DNA of 63,620 nt from Dehalococcoidia bacterium UBA2158 (GTDB lineage: Bacteria; Chloroflexota; Dehalococcoidia; Lucifugimonadales; UBA3495): assembly GCA_002328185.1 (NCBI GenBank), contig DCWQ01000038.1, forward strand, positions 49,493 to 113,112, written 5' to 3'. The notes beneath the pieces are model-generated. The model searched no databases, was not told the DNA's origin, and was given only the letters and a program-made list of their open reading frames with translations. The position numbers were made by a program, and so were the translations under genes. Shown here in pieces: positions 44,281 through 54,825 of the stretch (the stretch's first letter is position 1; the number at the start of each line of letters is the position of its first letter).

Positions 44281-44313
44281 TAGCTGTCAGCTATCAGTGG
44301 TCAGCGTTCAGCC
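44281..44313. repeat. Short GCTGTCAGC-type repeat
   Basis: gctgtcagctatcagtggtcagcgttcagc resembles 20739-20763. It fills the gap between two same-strand genes and contains several CAG steps, but no function is evident. Confidence 0.4.
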
Positions 44314-44316
44314 TCT

Positions 44317-45543
44317 TTAAATTATCTTTTCTTCTTTTAATTGCTTGAAATCTTTTGCAGTGAGACCTAGAAGTTTCTTGAATATCTCTTTGTTGTGCAT
44401 GCCTAGGGTGGGGGCGCCGGCAGGAGTGGGGAGTTCGCCGCCGGAGAATTTTACGGGAAAGCCGGATGCGACGCCTTCTACCGGTTGGTCCATGGCGGCG
44501 TGGAGCATCGGGACCAGGCTGCCCCGGTCCCAGAAGTGTTGGTCGTTCATAACTTGCTCGGCGGTGCGCACCGGGGCGCAGGGCACGTCGAATTCTTCCA
44601 GGCATTTCAGGGCGGCATCCAGGGTGAGTTTTCCGATGAGAGTTTGAATCTGCTGGCGGGCGGCTTCTACATTGACGGTGCGGGCCACGTAGTCTTTGAA
44701 TAGCGGGTCTTCCAGCAGGCTGGGTGCATCCAGGGCCCGAGACAAGCGGCCCCACTGTTCATCGCTGGTGACGGTCAGCGACAGGTCGCCGTCCTTGGTC
44801 TCGTACAATCCGGTGGGCCCGCTGCGGCTGATGTTGCCGGTGCGGAGCGGCTCGCCGTCAGCGATGGTCTCTTCCAAGTTTTCCATGAACATCAGCGACA
44901 CCAGGGTGTCCATCATTGACACGTCCAGGTACTGGCCCTTGCCGGTGCGGTCCTTCTCTCGCAGGGCGCCCAAGATGGAATAGCAGGCGAACAGAGGTGT
45001 GACCAGGTCGCCGATGTAAAGACCGACTTTCACCGGCGGCCGGTCTTCTTCTCCGTTGATATCCATTAGGCCTGCCATGCCCTGTATCTGCGGGTCGTGG
45101 GCGGGCTTGTCGGCGTAGGGGCCGGTCTGGCCGTAGCCGGAGATGGAGCAATAGACGATGCCGGGGTTAACTGCCGAGACTTCGTCGTAGCCCAACCCGA
45201 TGCGGCGCAATGAGCCCGGGGCCAAGTTCTCTAGGACTACGTCGCACTCTTTGGCCATGTCCAAGAACATTTGCTTGCCCTTGGCGGTTTTGAGGTCCAG
45301 GGTGATGCTCTTCACTCCCTGGGTGCGCTTTAGGAACCGGGTTGAGAGGTCTTCGTCGGTCTGGGGTCGGATGCTGGTGCCCTTGGGTCCAGCGAAAGGG
45401 CCGTTGCCCCGGACGGGGTCTCCCTTGCCGGGTATCTCCACCTTGATGACCTCGGCGCCCATACGGGCCAAGTTCATGGAGCAAAACGGTCCGGCAAGAT
45501 ACACGGTAACCGCCAGGACTTTGATGTCTTTCAGAGGTTCCAT
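44317..45543 (-). CDS. CaiB/BaiF (class III) CoA transferase
   Basis: The enzyme moves CoA between organic acids. The 408 residues show LAGPFCSMNLARMGAEVIKVEIP, the SITLDLKTAKGKQMF block, LRRIGLGYDEVSAVNPGIVYCSISGYGQTGPYA, and the catalytic Asp in GQYLDVSMMDTLV. Formyl-CoA, carnitine or succinyl-type substrates cannot be separated by sequence reading. It belongs with the CitE-like lyase downstream. The divergent molybdenum hydroxylase gene starts 150 bases away. Confidence 0.92.
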   Translation of the reverse strand: MEPLKDIKVLAVTVYLAGPFCSMNLARMGAEVIKVEIPGKGDPVRGNGPFAGPKGTSIRPQTDEDLSTRFLKRTQGVKSITLDLKTAKGKQMFLDMAKECDVVLENLAPGSLRRIGLGYDEVSAVNPGIVYCSISGYGQTGPYADKPAHDPQIQGMAGLMDINGEEDRPPVKVGLYIGDLVTPLFACYSILGALREKDRTGKGQYLDVSMMDTLVSLMFMENLEETIADGEPLRTGNISRSGPTGLYETKDGDLSLTVTSDEQWGRLSRALDAPSLLEDPLFKDYVARTVNVEAARQQIQTLIGKLTLDAALKCLEEFDVPCAPVRTAEQVMNDQHFWDRGSLVPMLHAAMDQPVEGVASGFPVKFSGGELPTPAGAPTLGMHNKEIFKKLLGLTAKDFKQLKEEKII

Positions 45544-45692
45544 ATCTACTTTTCTCTACTCATGTTGTGCGGGGTTTTTGGCCGCTTGCGGGCCAGGTTG
45601 CGTTCGACGGCCATTCTCTCACAGAACCGGCCCGCTGTGATACAATTTCGCCAACTTTAGCCAGGCACTTGATTACGCGTGAGGTAGACTCG

Positions 45693-47969
45693 ATGGCAGA
45701 AAACATCGTCTTGTCCAACACCGAATATAAAGTGGTGGGGACCCGGCCCATTCGCCCCGACGGCACCGACAAGGTTACCGGTCGGGCTAAATACGGTGGA
45801 GACTACCAGACTGCGGGCATCCTGTACGGCAAGGTCCTGCGCAGTTCCCACGCCCACGCCCGCATCAAGTCCATCGACACCAGCAAGGCCCTGGCGATGA
45901 CTGGCGTGGAGGCCGTGCTCACCGGAGCCGACATGCCCGGAGCCAACAAAGACGGAGCATCGCGCGGCACCCAGATGGCCAGTGACAACCTGATGGCCCG
46001 TGGTAAAGCTGTTTACAAAGGCCACGCCATCGCCGCCGTCGCCGCTGTGAACCAACATGTTGCCGAGGCAGCCATTGCCTTGATCAAAGTGGATTTTGAA
46101 GTATTGCCTCCGGTCATGGATGTTCGGCAGGCCATGGCCGACGATTCGCCACTGATCCAAGAAGACCTGACCACGACCGACTTGGGCGAGCGCACCGACA
46201 AGAAGAGCAACATCGCGACCCACGTCCAGTTCACCCAGGGAGACATCGAGAAGGGGTTTGCCGCGGCCGACGTCATCGTCGAGCGGGAATTCACCAACAA
46301 GATGGTTCACCAGGGCTATATTGAGCCCCAGACCGCCTCGGCCATCTGGAACGAGAGCGGCGAGATCACCATCTGGACCAGCACCCAGGGCGCCTTCACC
46401 GCCCGTGACGCCATCGCCCCAATCCTGGACATGCCTGTTTCCAAGATCAAGGTCGTGCCCATGGAGATTGGCGGCGGTTTCGGCGGGAAGATTCCCGTTT
46501 ACCTCGAGCCGATCGCAGCTCTGCTTTCCAAGAAGTCCGGCCGGACGGTCAAGATGACCATGACCAGGGCCGAGACCTTCGAGAGTACCGGCCCCACATC
46601 GGGCACCTACATGAAGGTAAAGATGGGGGCTACTTCGGCGGGAGACATCATCGCCGCCCAGGCCTACCTGGCCTATGAGGCGGGCGGGTTCCCCGGTTCC
46701 CTGGTGGGGGCCGGCGCCCAGTGCATCTTCGCCCCCTATGACATCGAAAACATGCAGGCCGACGGGTATGACGTCTTGGTCAATAAACCTAAGGTGGCGC
46801 CCTACAGGGCCCCCGCCGCCCCCAACGCCGCATTCGCCGGTGAGCAGGTGGTGGACGAACTGGCCCAGAAGCTGAACCTAGACCCCTTGGAATTCAGGCT
46901 GATGAACGCCTCCAAGGAAGGTACCCGCCGAGTCGACGGCCCCATCTACCCGGTCATCGGGAACGTGGAATGCCTGGAGGCGGCCAAGGATTCGGTCCAG
47001 TACAAATCAGACATGAAGGGCCCGTACCGGGGCCGGGGGGTGGCCTCTGGCTTCTGGTTCAACATCGGGTTCCAGTCCAGTTGCGCCATAGCAGTGAACG
47101 CCGACGGGACCGTCAGTCTGGTGGAAGGCTCCACCGACATCGGCGGCACACGGGCCTCCATCGCCATGCAGGCGGCTGAGGTGCTGGGAATCCCCTACGA
47201 GGATGTCCATCCCCACGTAGCCGACACCGACTCTGTCGGATACACCGCCATGACCGGAGGCAGCCGCACCACCTTCGCTACTGGTTGGGCGGCATATGAG
47301 ACCGCGCAAGACATCAAGCAAAAGATGATCACCCGCGCCGCCTCGATCTGGGACGTCTCCGCCGAGGATGTTGAATTGTCTGAAGGCGTATACCAACACA
47401 AGACCGACCCCGAGCTAAAGTTGACCTTCAAAGAACTGGCCGGACAACTCGCCGGTTCCGGTGGCGGCATATCCAGCCAGACCACCGTCGACCCTTCGGG
47501 AGCGGGCGGCGCCTTCTCAACCCACGTGGTTGACGTGGAAGTCGACCCCGAAACCGGCAAGGTCACGATCCTGGATTACACCGTGATCCAAGACGCTGGC
47601 AAGGCCATCCACCCCAGCTATGTGGAAGGCCAGATGCAGGGCGCGGCGGCCCAGGGCATCGGCTGGGCACTAAATGAAGAATACTTCTACAACAAAGACG
47701 GGTTGATGGATAACTCTTCGTTCCTGGACTACCGGATGCCCACCAGCCTGGACTTGCCCATGATCAACACCATCATCGTGGAGGTGGCCAACCCTGGCCA
47801 TCCCTACGGGGTCAGGGGCGTCGGCGAAGTGCCAATAGTGCCTCCGATGGCAGCGATAGCCAACGCCATCGCCAGGGCCACGGGAGTCCGCATGGAACAC
47901 CTGCCCATGTCTCCTGGGAACGTGCTCGAGGCCCTCTGGGCCAAGGACGGGGACCCGTCGGGGCTGTAG
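45693..47969 (+). CDS. Molybdenum hydroxylase large subunit (xanthine dehydrogenase/CO dehydrogenase family)
   Basis: The 758-residue protein has the N-terminal aldehyde-oxidase a/b hammerhead domain (KVTGRAKYGGDYQTAGILYGKVLRSSHAHARIKSI) and the molybdopterin-binding domain. Marks are PMEIGGGFGGK, PYRAPAAPNAAFAGEQ, GIGWALNEEYFY, and the catalytic Glu in GVRGVGEVPIVPP. It hydroxylates carbon next to N or aldehyde groups. The small 2Fe-2S and FAD subunits are not encoded beside it, which is unusual. The N-terminal stretch before ATG 45693 is non-coding by comparison with the family; GAGG lies 9 bases upstream and TACAAT (45641) could be a -10. A terminator follows. Confidence 0.92.
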   Translation: MAENIVLSNTEYKVVGTRPIRPDGTDKVTGRAKYGGDYQTAGILYGKVLRSSHAHARIKSIDTSKALAMTGVEAVLTGADMPGANKDGASRGTQMASDNLMARGKAVYKGHAIAAVAAVNQHVAEAAIALIKVDFEVLPPVMDVRQAMADDSPLIQEDLTTTDLGERTDKKSNIATHVQFTQGDIEKGFAAADVIVEREFTNKMVHQGYIEPQTASAIWNESGEITIWTSTQGAFTARDAIAPILDMPVSKIKVVPMEIGGGFGGKIPVYLEPIAALLSKKSGRTVKMTMTRAETFESTGPTSGTYMKVKMGATSAGDIIAAQAYLAYEAGGFPGSLVGAGAQCIFAPYDIENMQADGYDVLVNKPKVAPYRAPAAPNAAFAGEQVVDELAQKLNLDPLEFRLMNASKEGTRRVDGPIYPVIGNVECLEAAKDSVQYKSDMKGPYRGRGVASGFWFNIGFQSSCAIAVNADGTVSLVEGSTDIGGTRASIAMQAAEVLGIPYEDVHPHVADTDSVGYTAMTGGSRTTFATGWAAYETAQDIKQKMITRAASIWDVSAEDVELSEGVYQHKTDPELKLTFKELAGQLAGSGGGISSQTTVDPSGAGGAFSTHVVDVEVDPETGKVTILDYTVIQDAGKAIHPSYVEGQMQGAAAQGIGWALNEEYFYNKDGLMDNSSFLDYRMPTSLDLPMINTIIVEVANPGHPYGVRGVGEVPIVPPMAAIANAIARATGVRMEHLPMSPGNVLEALWAKDGDPSGL

Positions 47970-47996
47970 GCAGCCGACTAACACAGCTAGGTTTAA

Positions 47997-48036
47997 AACA
48001 GGCCAGGCCCTCGCGGGAGCCTGGTCTGTTTTTATT
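47997..48036 (+). terminator. Rho-independent terminator after the Mo-hydroxylase gene
   Basis: acaggccaggc pairs with gcctggtctgt (one mismatch-type pair) and is followed by TTTTTATTT. Confidence 0.8.
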
Positions 48037-48059
48037 TAAAGAAAAAATAGGAGGGCCAC

Positions 48060-48608
48060 ATGACTAGAGTGCCTTACGCCACCAGAGAGAAGATGAACGC
48101 GGCCGGTCAAGAGATCTGGGACGACATCGAGACCAGCCGGGGCGGTGTCGCCCGCAACTACGCCGCCTTGCTCAACAACCCGCAGGCATCCGCGGCCATG
48201 ATCGGACTAGGCACCTACGCCCGCTACAACACGCCGATGGACCCGAGGATCAAGGCTCTGGCAGTCCTCACCGCCGCAAGGGAAGCCTGCGGACACTACG
48301 TGTGGACGGTCAACCAACCAGCCGCCAAAGAGGCCGGTCTATCAGACGATGTGATCGCCGCCATCCACGAGTACCGGGCGCCCAACGGCCTGGATGCCAA
48401 GGATGCCGCCATCGTCCAATTCATGATCGAATTGCTGCGGCAGCACCGCATCTCCGATGTCACCTTTGAAGCCGTTAGGGCGATGGTGGGAGACGCCGGT
48501 GTTGTGGATATTTTGGCCGTCACCGGGTACTACCACACGTTGGCCCACGCCCTAAACGCCTTGGATGTGGACCTGCCGGAGGGCACGACGTCGGCTCTGA
48601 CTTACTAA
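48060..48608 (+). CDS. Carboxymuconolactone decarboxylase-like (CMD/AhpD fold) protein
   Basis: The 182-residue all-alpha protein matches the CMD family (LAVLTAAREACGHYVWTVNQPAAKEAGLSDDVIAAI). The CxxC pair of AhpD peroxidases is not present, so the gamma-carboxymuconolactone type is nearer, although the true substrate may differ. AGGAGGG lies 4-6 bases before ATG 48060. It stands alone between terminators and a dimeric-barrel gene, in the second catabolic block. Confidence 0.85.
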   Translation: MTRVPYATREKMNAAGQEIWDDIETSRGGVARNYAALLNNPQASAAMIGLGTYARYNTPMDPRIKALAVLTAAREACGHYVWTVNQPAAKEAGLSDDVIAAIHEYRAPNGLDAKDAAIVQFMIELLRQHRISDVTFEAVRAMVGDAGVVDILAVTGYYHTLAHALNALDVDLPEGTTSALTY

Positions 48609-48745
48609 TTGGGAATAAAAAGAGCGGCCGGTCCGCCGAGGCGAAGGAGTCGCTGAAGGAGCGGCACACTACCGGTCGCTGAGCTTCGGATTCTACGGAT
48701 GGCGCAAGCTATCGTCAAGCGTCAAGCATTTAGAGGAGGGACCCC

Positions 48746-49057
48746 ATGGGAGACTACGCTTACCTGGTGATGATGGACATCCCCGCGGAGCTAGAAGGCG
48801 ACTTCAACCGTGTCTATGATACCCAGCACGTGCCAAACATCGTGAAGGCTACAGGCGTGAATAGCTGCGTACGCTACAAGGTGGAGTCGACAAATAACGA
48901 GGGGATGGCGCGCTACGCCGCTCTATATGACATCGATTCGCCGGAGGTTCCCACGTCAGACGCATGGGTGGCCGAATCGGAGAAGGGAGACTGGCCCACT
49001 CAGATCAGGCCTCACGCCACCAACCGGTCGCACACTATTTACAAGAAAGTCGGGTAG
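48746..49057 (+). CDS. Single-domain dimeric alpha/beta-barrel (EthD-like) protein
   Basis: This 103-residue protein (YLVMMDIPAELEGDFNRVYDTQHVPNIVKATGV) is a one-domain relative of the 219-residue protein at 40700. It keeps the same W/Y-x-x-x-H-V-P pattern and the aromatic C-terminus. GAGGAGGG lies 5 bases before ATG. The 137 bases upstream hold no gene, only GC-rich sequence. Confidence 0.75.
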   Translation: MGDYAYLVMMDIPAELEGDFNRVYDTQHVPNIVKATGVNSCVRYKVESTNNEGMARYAALYDIDSPEVPTSDAWVAESEKGDWPTQIRPHATNRSHTIYKKVG

Positions 49058-49095
49058 CTAGGAACGGCTGTCCAGGCTACCGGAAAGCAGGCTAA

Positions 49096-49365
49096 TTAAG
49101 CGGCGACGCAGGTGATGGTTCGAGTCACTCCGGGGATCGACTGTACAAGGCCGGTGACCAGGTCGGCCATCGATACCATATCCTGGGCTTCCACCAAGGC
49201 AATGATATCGAAATCACCGGTGATGATGTCCACCGACGGCACGCCGGACATAGACTGGAGGGCTGCCGCCACATCCGGTGATCTGCCCACCTGCGTTTCT
49301 ATCAGTATGTACGCCCTAGCCGCTATCAGAATACTCCTGCCAGCTCTGGATACTAGGTATTTCAC
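49096..49365 (-). CDS. Stand-alone Lrp/AsnC ligand-binding (RAM) domain protein
   Basis: The 89 residues are a bare RAM domain (ARAYILIETQVGRSPDVAAALQSM, DIITGDFDIIALVEAQDM, LVTGLVQSIPGVTRTITC) without the DNA-binding helix-turn-helix. Such proteins form amino-acid-binding oligomers. GTG 49365 with GGAG five bases upstream is the likely start; the conserved domain begins about 15 residues later. It is 24 bases behind RidA and may be cotranscribed. Confidence 0.75.
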   Translation of the reverse strand: MKYLVSRAGRSILIAARAYILIETQVGRSPDVAAALQSMSGVPSVDIITGDFDIIALVEAQDMVSMADLVTGLVQSIPGVTRTITCVAA

Positions 49366-49389
49366 CAGACTCCGGGTTGGACCGAAATC

Positions 49390-49776
49390 CTAGTCCGAGA
49401 TGTAGGCGGTGCTGGTGACCTCAACCAGGTTGTTGGGATCTCCGAAGTTGACTACCACGGTGGTTCGGGACGGCCGGTCTTTGGTGAAGAACTCGGCATA
49501 GACTTCGTTGAAGCCAGGCAGGTCGTCACGGTTGGTCACGTAGCAGGTATTGGTCAGCACGTTGTCGATGGAGGAGCCGGCCGCCTCTAGGATCAGCGAG
49601 ATCCGCTGCAAGGCGTACCTGGTCTGCTCTTTGATGCCTTTGCCTGTCTCGCCGTTGGTTGGGTGTCGGCCTGTGTTGCCGGCCACGAAGACCAGATTGC
49701 CAAGTTTGGTGGCCTGGGACAGGGGAGCGGCGCCGGCGGTTACCTTGTCAGTGGAAACGATCTCTTTTTTGGGCAT
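49390..49776 (-). CDS. RidA/YjgF family reactive-imine deaminase
   Basis: RidA hydrolyses 2-aminoacrylate and other enamines or imines. The 129 residues include the QATKLGNLVFVAGNTG start, the TNTCYVTNRDDLPGFNEVYAEFF motif, and the conserved Arg in RPSRTTVVV. The C-terminal VEVTSTAYISD is typical. ATG 49776 is chosen over an in-frame GTG two codons upstream. The pairing with an amino-acid-binding RAM domain fits amino-acid metabolism. Confidence 0.9.
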   Translation of the reverse strand: MPKKEIVSTDKVTAGAAPLSQATKLGNLVFVAGNTGRHPTNGETGKGIKEQTRYALQRISLILEAAGSSIDNVLTNTCYVTNRDDLPGFNEVYAEFFTKDRPSRTTVVVNFGDPNNLVEVTSTAYISD

Positions 49777-50130
49777 GAACACCTGCCTTAAATAATCAGA
49801 TCAAACTGCGGATAAGCCGGATTCAAAGCCGACTCGCTCATAAGTAACTGCCCATTATATCCTCGGTTACCAGGGTGTCAAACAACCTCTCTAAGGACTC
49901 TTGGATATCAGGCTCCGCCACCGATATTGCCAGACTCATCTAAAAGCCATAGAATGAGGCCATAATTAGCGTACCGCCTCACCCAGGGTTCCAACAATTT
50001 TCCGAGGCGCGCATGCTGCCCTTAAGAAAAAGCAACCCTTAACAACAGGTGGGCAAACCCCGGATTGCTACGTCCGCTGCGCCGCAACGGCCAGTTGGCC
50101 CATTCCCCATCACCAATATGAAAGGGAGCG
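49777..50130. other. Intergenic region without a recognised gene
   Basis: About 350 bases separate divergent RidA and EF-G-like genes. The sequence is moderately AT-rich and has catcggcc-free plain text without long dyads; no tRNA, promoter of good quality or coding frame was recognised. Promoters for both genes must lie here. Confidence 0.5.
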
Positions 50131-52179
50131 ATGCCAAACATGGATGCTAAAGACCTGAGAAACGTGGCCCTACTCGGCCACTCTGGATCCGGCAAGACCT
50201 CGTTGGGCGAATCAGCTTTGTTCACAACCAAAGCCATCACTCGCATGGGCACCATCGGCGACGGCAACACCGTTTCTGACTTTGAACCCGAGGAAGTGAA
50301 ACGAGGAGGCAGCATCCAGACGACGCTGCTTTCGATTGCCGAAGATGAGTCCAAGATCAACTTTTTGGACACGCCTGGCTACGACGACTTCCTGGGAGAG
50401 GTTGTAAGTGCTCTCCGTGTTGTTGAGGGAGCAATCATCGTCGTTGCCGCCCCCGCCGGCGTGGACGTGGGCACCGAACGCGGTTGGAACATGTGCGAAG
50501 CTGCCGGGATTCCCCGGATGTTCGTGGTCAACAAAATGGACCGGGAGAACGCCAGCTTCTCGCGGAACATCGCAGACATCCAAGCGTCCTTCGGCCGCCA
50601 GTGCATACCCTTCCAGGTGCCGCTGGGCGACGCCGACGATTTCAAGGGCGTGATCAGCATCGTTAACCCTCCGGCAGACGTCCCCGCCGAGGTCGCCGAT
50701 GAAGTGGCGGCAGCGCGTGAGCGTCTGATAGAAGCCGCTGCCGAGAGCGACGACAACCTTGCCGACCGCTACCTGAGTGGCGAAGAACTTTCCGCCGAGG
50801 AAGTGATTTCAGGCGTGCGGACCGCGGTTCTGGCCGGAGAGTTGGTGCCTATTTTGGCCACTTCTTCAACTCCCGAAGCCATCGGCGTGACTGAATTCCT
50901 GGAGACAACCCGTTCGTTCCTGCCGTCTCCCATAGACGGCAAGCACACGGACGTTTTCAAGGGCAGCGACGCCGCCGAATATAAGACCGACTCCGCCAGC
51001 CCCCTGGCCGCTTTCGTTTTCAAAACGACCGCCGACCCGTTCGTCGGCAAGCTCTCGGTTTTCCGGGTTTACCAGGGGACCTTCAAGAGCAACTCCGAGG
51101 TCTGGAACAGCAACCAGGAGCAGTCCGAGCGCATCGGACAATTGTATCTGCCCAAGGGCAAGAGCCAGGAAAACGTTGCTGAGATCACGGCCGGGGACAT
51201 CGGGGCCATCGGTAAGTTGAACTCCACTTTGACCGGCGACACGCTGTGTGTCCGAGAAAGCTCCGTGACGTTCCCCAAGATCAAGCAGCCCGTCGGCTAC
51301 TTCCGGATGGCTGTCACCCCCGCCTCCAAGGACGACTTGGACAAGATGTCCATGGCCCTCAGCAGGATCGTGGAAGAAGACCCAACTCTCCGTTTCAGCC
51401 GGGACGCAGGCACCAGCGAATCGCTGATCACGGGCCTGGGTGACGCCCAGATCGAGGTTGCCCTCGAGAAGATCAAGCGTAAGTTCGGCGCCGACCTGCG
51501 GGTGAAGATGCCCAAAGTGCCCTACCGGGAGACCATCACCAGGACCGCCAACAGTGAATACCGCCACAAGAAGCAGTCCGGCGGCCACGGCCAGTTTGGC
51601 CACGTACTGCTGAGACTTGAGCCCCAGGACCGGGACCAGGGATTCGAGTTCTCCACAGAGGTGACCGGCGGCCGTGTTCCCAAGGAGTACATCCCGTCGG
51701 TTGAAAAAGGTGTGACCAAGGCCCTGGACGAAGGCTCGTTGGCCGGGTTCCCCCTGGTCGATCTGAAGGCTGTCTTGTACGACGGCAGCTCTCACGACGT
51801 TGACTCGTCCGGTATGTCCTTCGAGATCGCCAGTAGCCAGGCTCTGAGGCAGGGACTGGCCGACGCCGGCCCAGTGCTGCTGGAGCCGGTGGTCAAACTA
51901 TCGGTGACCGTGCCAGACGCCTACACCGGCGAGGTCATCAGCGACCTTAACGGCAAGCGCGGACGTATTTTAGGCATGAACCCCGGCGACGGAGTGACCC
52001 TCATCGAGGCCGAGGTGCCGTTGGCGGAGGTACAGCGCTACGCCCAAGACCTGCGCTCGGTGAGCCAAGGCCGGGGCACCTATTCTCTGGAATTCGACCA
52101 CTACGACCAGGTCCCAGCGAACCTGGAGCCCAAGGTGATCGAAGACGCCAAAAAGGCCAAAGAAGAAGAGTCGGTCTAG
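50131..52179 (+). CDS. Elongation factor G-like GTPase (EF-G paralogue)
   Basis: The 682-residue protein has all five EF-G domains but belongs to the EF-G-like branch. The P-loop is GHSGSGKTS instead of AHIDAGKT, and switch II reads DTPGYDDF, with Tyr84 where translational GTPases have the catalytic His. NKMD (G4) is present. The C-terminal domains carry GGHGQFGHVLLRLEP and the SVEKGVTKALDEG segment. FusA2-type proteins do not replace EF-G in translocation and their role is unclear. The ribosome site is AAGGGAG. Neither rpsL/rpsG nor tuf is adjacent, which agrees with a paralogue. A strong terminator follows. Confidence 0.9.
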   Translation: MPNMDAKDLRNVALLGHSGSGKTSLGESALFTTKAITRMGTIGDGNTVSDFEPEEVKRGGSIQTTLLSIAEDESKINFLDTPGYDDFLGEVVSALRVVEGAIIVVAAPAGVDVGTERGWNMCEAAGIPRMFVVNKMDRENASFSRNIADIQASFGRQCIPFQVPLGDADDFKGVISIVNPPADVPAEVADEVAAARERLIEAAAESDDNLADRYLSGEELSAEEVISGVRTAVLAGELVPILATSSTPEAIGVTEFLETTRSFLPSPIDGKHTDVFKGSDAAEYKTDSASPLAAFVFKTTADPFVGKLSVFRVYQGTFKSNSEVWNSNQEQSERIGQLYLPKGKSQENVAEITAGDIGAIGKLNSTLTGDTLCVRESSVTFPKIKQPVGYFRMAVTPASKDDLDKMSMALSRIVEEDPTLRFSRDAGTSESLITGLGDAQIEVALEKIKRKFGADLRVKMPKVPYRETITRTANSEYRHKKQSGGHGQFGHVLLRLEPQDRDQGFEFSTEVTGGRVPKEYIPSVEKGVTKALDEGSLAGFPLVDLKAVLYDGSSHDVDSSGMSFEIASSQALRQGLADAGPVLLEPVVKLSVTVPDAYTGEVISDLNGKRGRILGMNPGDGVTLIEAEVPLAEVQRYAQDLRSVSQGRGTYSLEFDHYDQVPANLEPKVIEDAKKAKEEESV

Positions 52180-52201
52180 ACTCTGCTTCATAATCGTAAC
52201 T

Positions 52202-52242
52202 AAAAAGACCCCGCCCTTCTGAGAGAGGGCGGGGTCTTTTTT
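52202..52242 (+). terminator. Rho-independent terminator after EF-G-like gene
   Basis: An A-rich left flank, stem aagaccccgccc/gggcggggtctt and T-run follow the stop by about 23 bases. Confidence 0.92.
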
Positions 52243-52327
52243 ACCGTTCCTAGATGGACTTCTACTATCCAGAAATCGACTGGTTAGGCTAATATATCGC
52301 CTTGATTGACCCGACCGTCAGATCTCC

Positions 52328-52839
52328 TTGGCGCTGGATGCCAACAAGGGCGCGTATGCCGTCCTTTTAGGTCCTGGAGTGTCTGCGACCGCGGGGATTC
52401 CGACTGGTTGGCAGATCGTATCTGACCTCGTCACCGAGGTTGCTAGGCTCGAAGGCGAAGATGTCGGCGGAGACCCGGTCTCTTGGTACAAACAGCACTA
52501 TGGTCAAGAGCCTGATTACTCCGGGTTGTTGAACGCCGTCGCCAGCTCCCCCACTGAAAGAAGCCTGCTGCTCCGCAGTTATTTTAAGCCTACCGACGAC
52601 GAGCGGATCAACGGACTCAAGGTCCCCACCGCAGCGCGCCGGACAATGGTCCAGTTGGCCTCTCGGGGCATATGCATTTCTTCCTGACCACCAACTTCGA
52701 CCGGCTACTGGAGATGGTGATAGATCAATATCTTGGGGAACCTGAAGGTCTTGGTGCGGTCGGTTATCGGTCCGGTGTCGGCCGATTATGGGCCTTCAAA
52801 TTGCACGGGGGTGTGGGAGTTGTCGCAGAAGGGTTTTGA
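52328..52839 (+). pseudogene. SIR2-like domain remnant (defence-type SIR2 protein)
   Basis: The frame begins ANKGAYAVLLGPGVSATAGIPTGWQIVSDL, the NAD-binding start of the large SIR2 proteins linked with phage defence. It continues through QEPDYSGLLNAV and ends at 52687. One base missing near 52668-52671 puts the next block, HFFLTTNFDRLLEMVIDQY and FKLHGG, in another frame. The TTNFDRLLE and KLHG motifs are standard for the family. Nothing downstream matches the rest of such proteins (often near 1000 residues), so only the N-terminal domain survives. Its end overlaps the end of the facing CDGSH gene. Confidence 0.7.
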
Positions 52840-53021
52840 GCCGGACTGTCCACACCGGCACTGACGATAGGTCTCATCGGCCCGATCGATCCCTCTTCTT
52901 GCCAGGACAGCAGCTCACCGTGTTCAGATATGACTTGCGACTTGCGCAGCAGGGGGATTTCCCCTCGGAGCAAATTCAGCCCTTTGGAGCGCACGGTGAT
53001 CTTCTCGTCTTCTTCAGGCAT
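52786..53021 (-). pseudogene. CDGSH-type iron-sulfur protein, frameshifted
   Basis: ATG 53021 (AGGGG 7 bases upstream) opens MPEEDEKITVRSKGLNLL and goes on to SWQEEGSIGP. After one missing base near 52877 the other frame gives ETYRQCRCGQSGSKPFCDNS followed by HTP, the 2Fe-2S CDGSH motif with Cys3-His ligands. The gene is 12 bases behind the mutase gene, so it may be its operon partner. The short C-terminal end after the motif overlaps the SIR2 remnant, so a recombination joint may lie near 52806-52812. Sequencing error is a good alternative. Confidence 0.7.
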
Positions 53022-53033
53022 TTTTGCCCCTAG

Positions 53034-54698
<1,665 letters not shown>

Positions 54699-54825
54699 GG
54701 GTTACCTCCGGTTCGCCGCCTGATGCCGAATCAACTGAAATCCAGTCTACGCAGAGGCGGAATAGGTGTCAACGAACCAGCACAGCCGGGTTTTGGGAGG
54801 ACTGAACGTTTCCTCTGAGGTGCTT

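Noticed and set aside
20739..44313. GCTGTCAGC repeats at 20739 and 44281 as attachment sites of an integrated element
   Set aside because: No integrase, phage or plasmid genes lie between them and the copies are imperfect.
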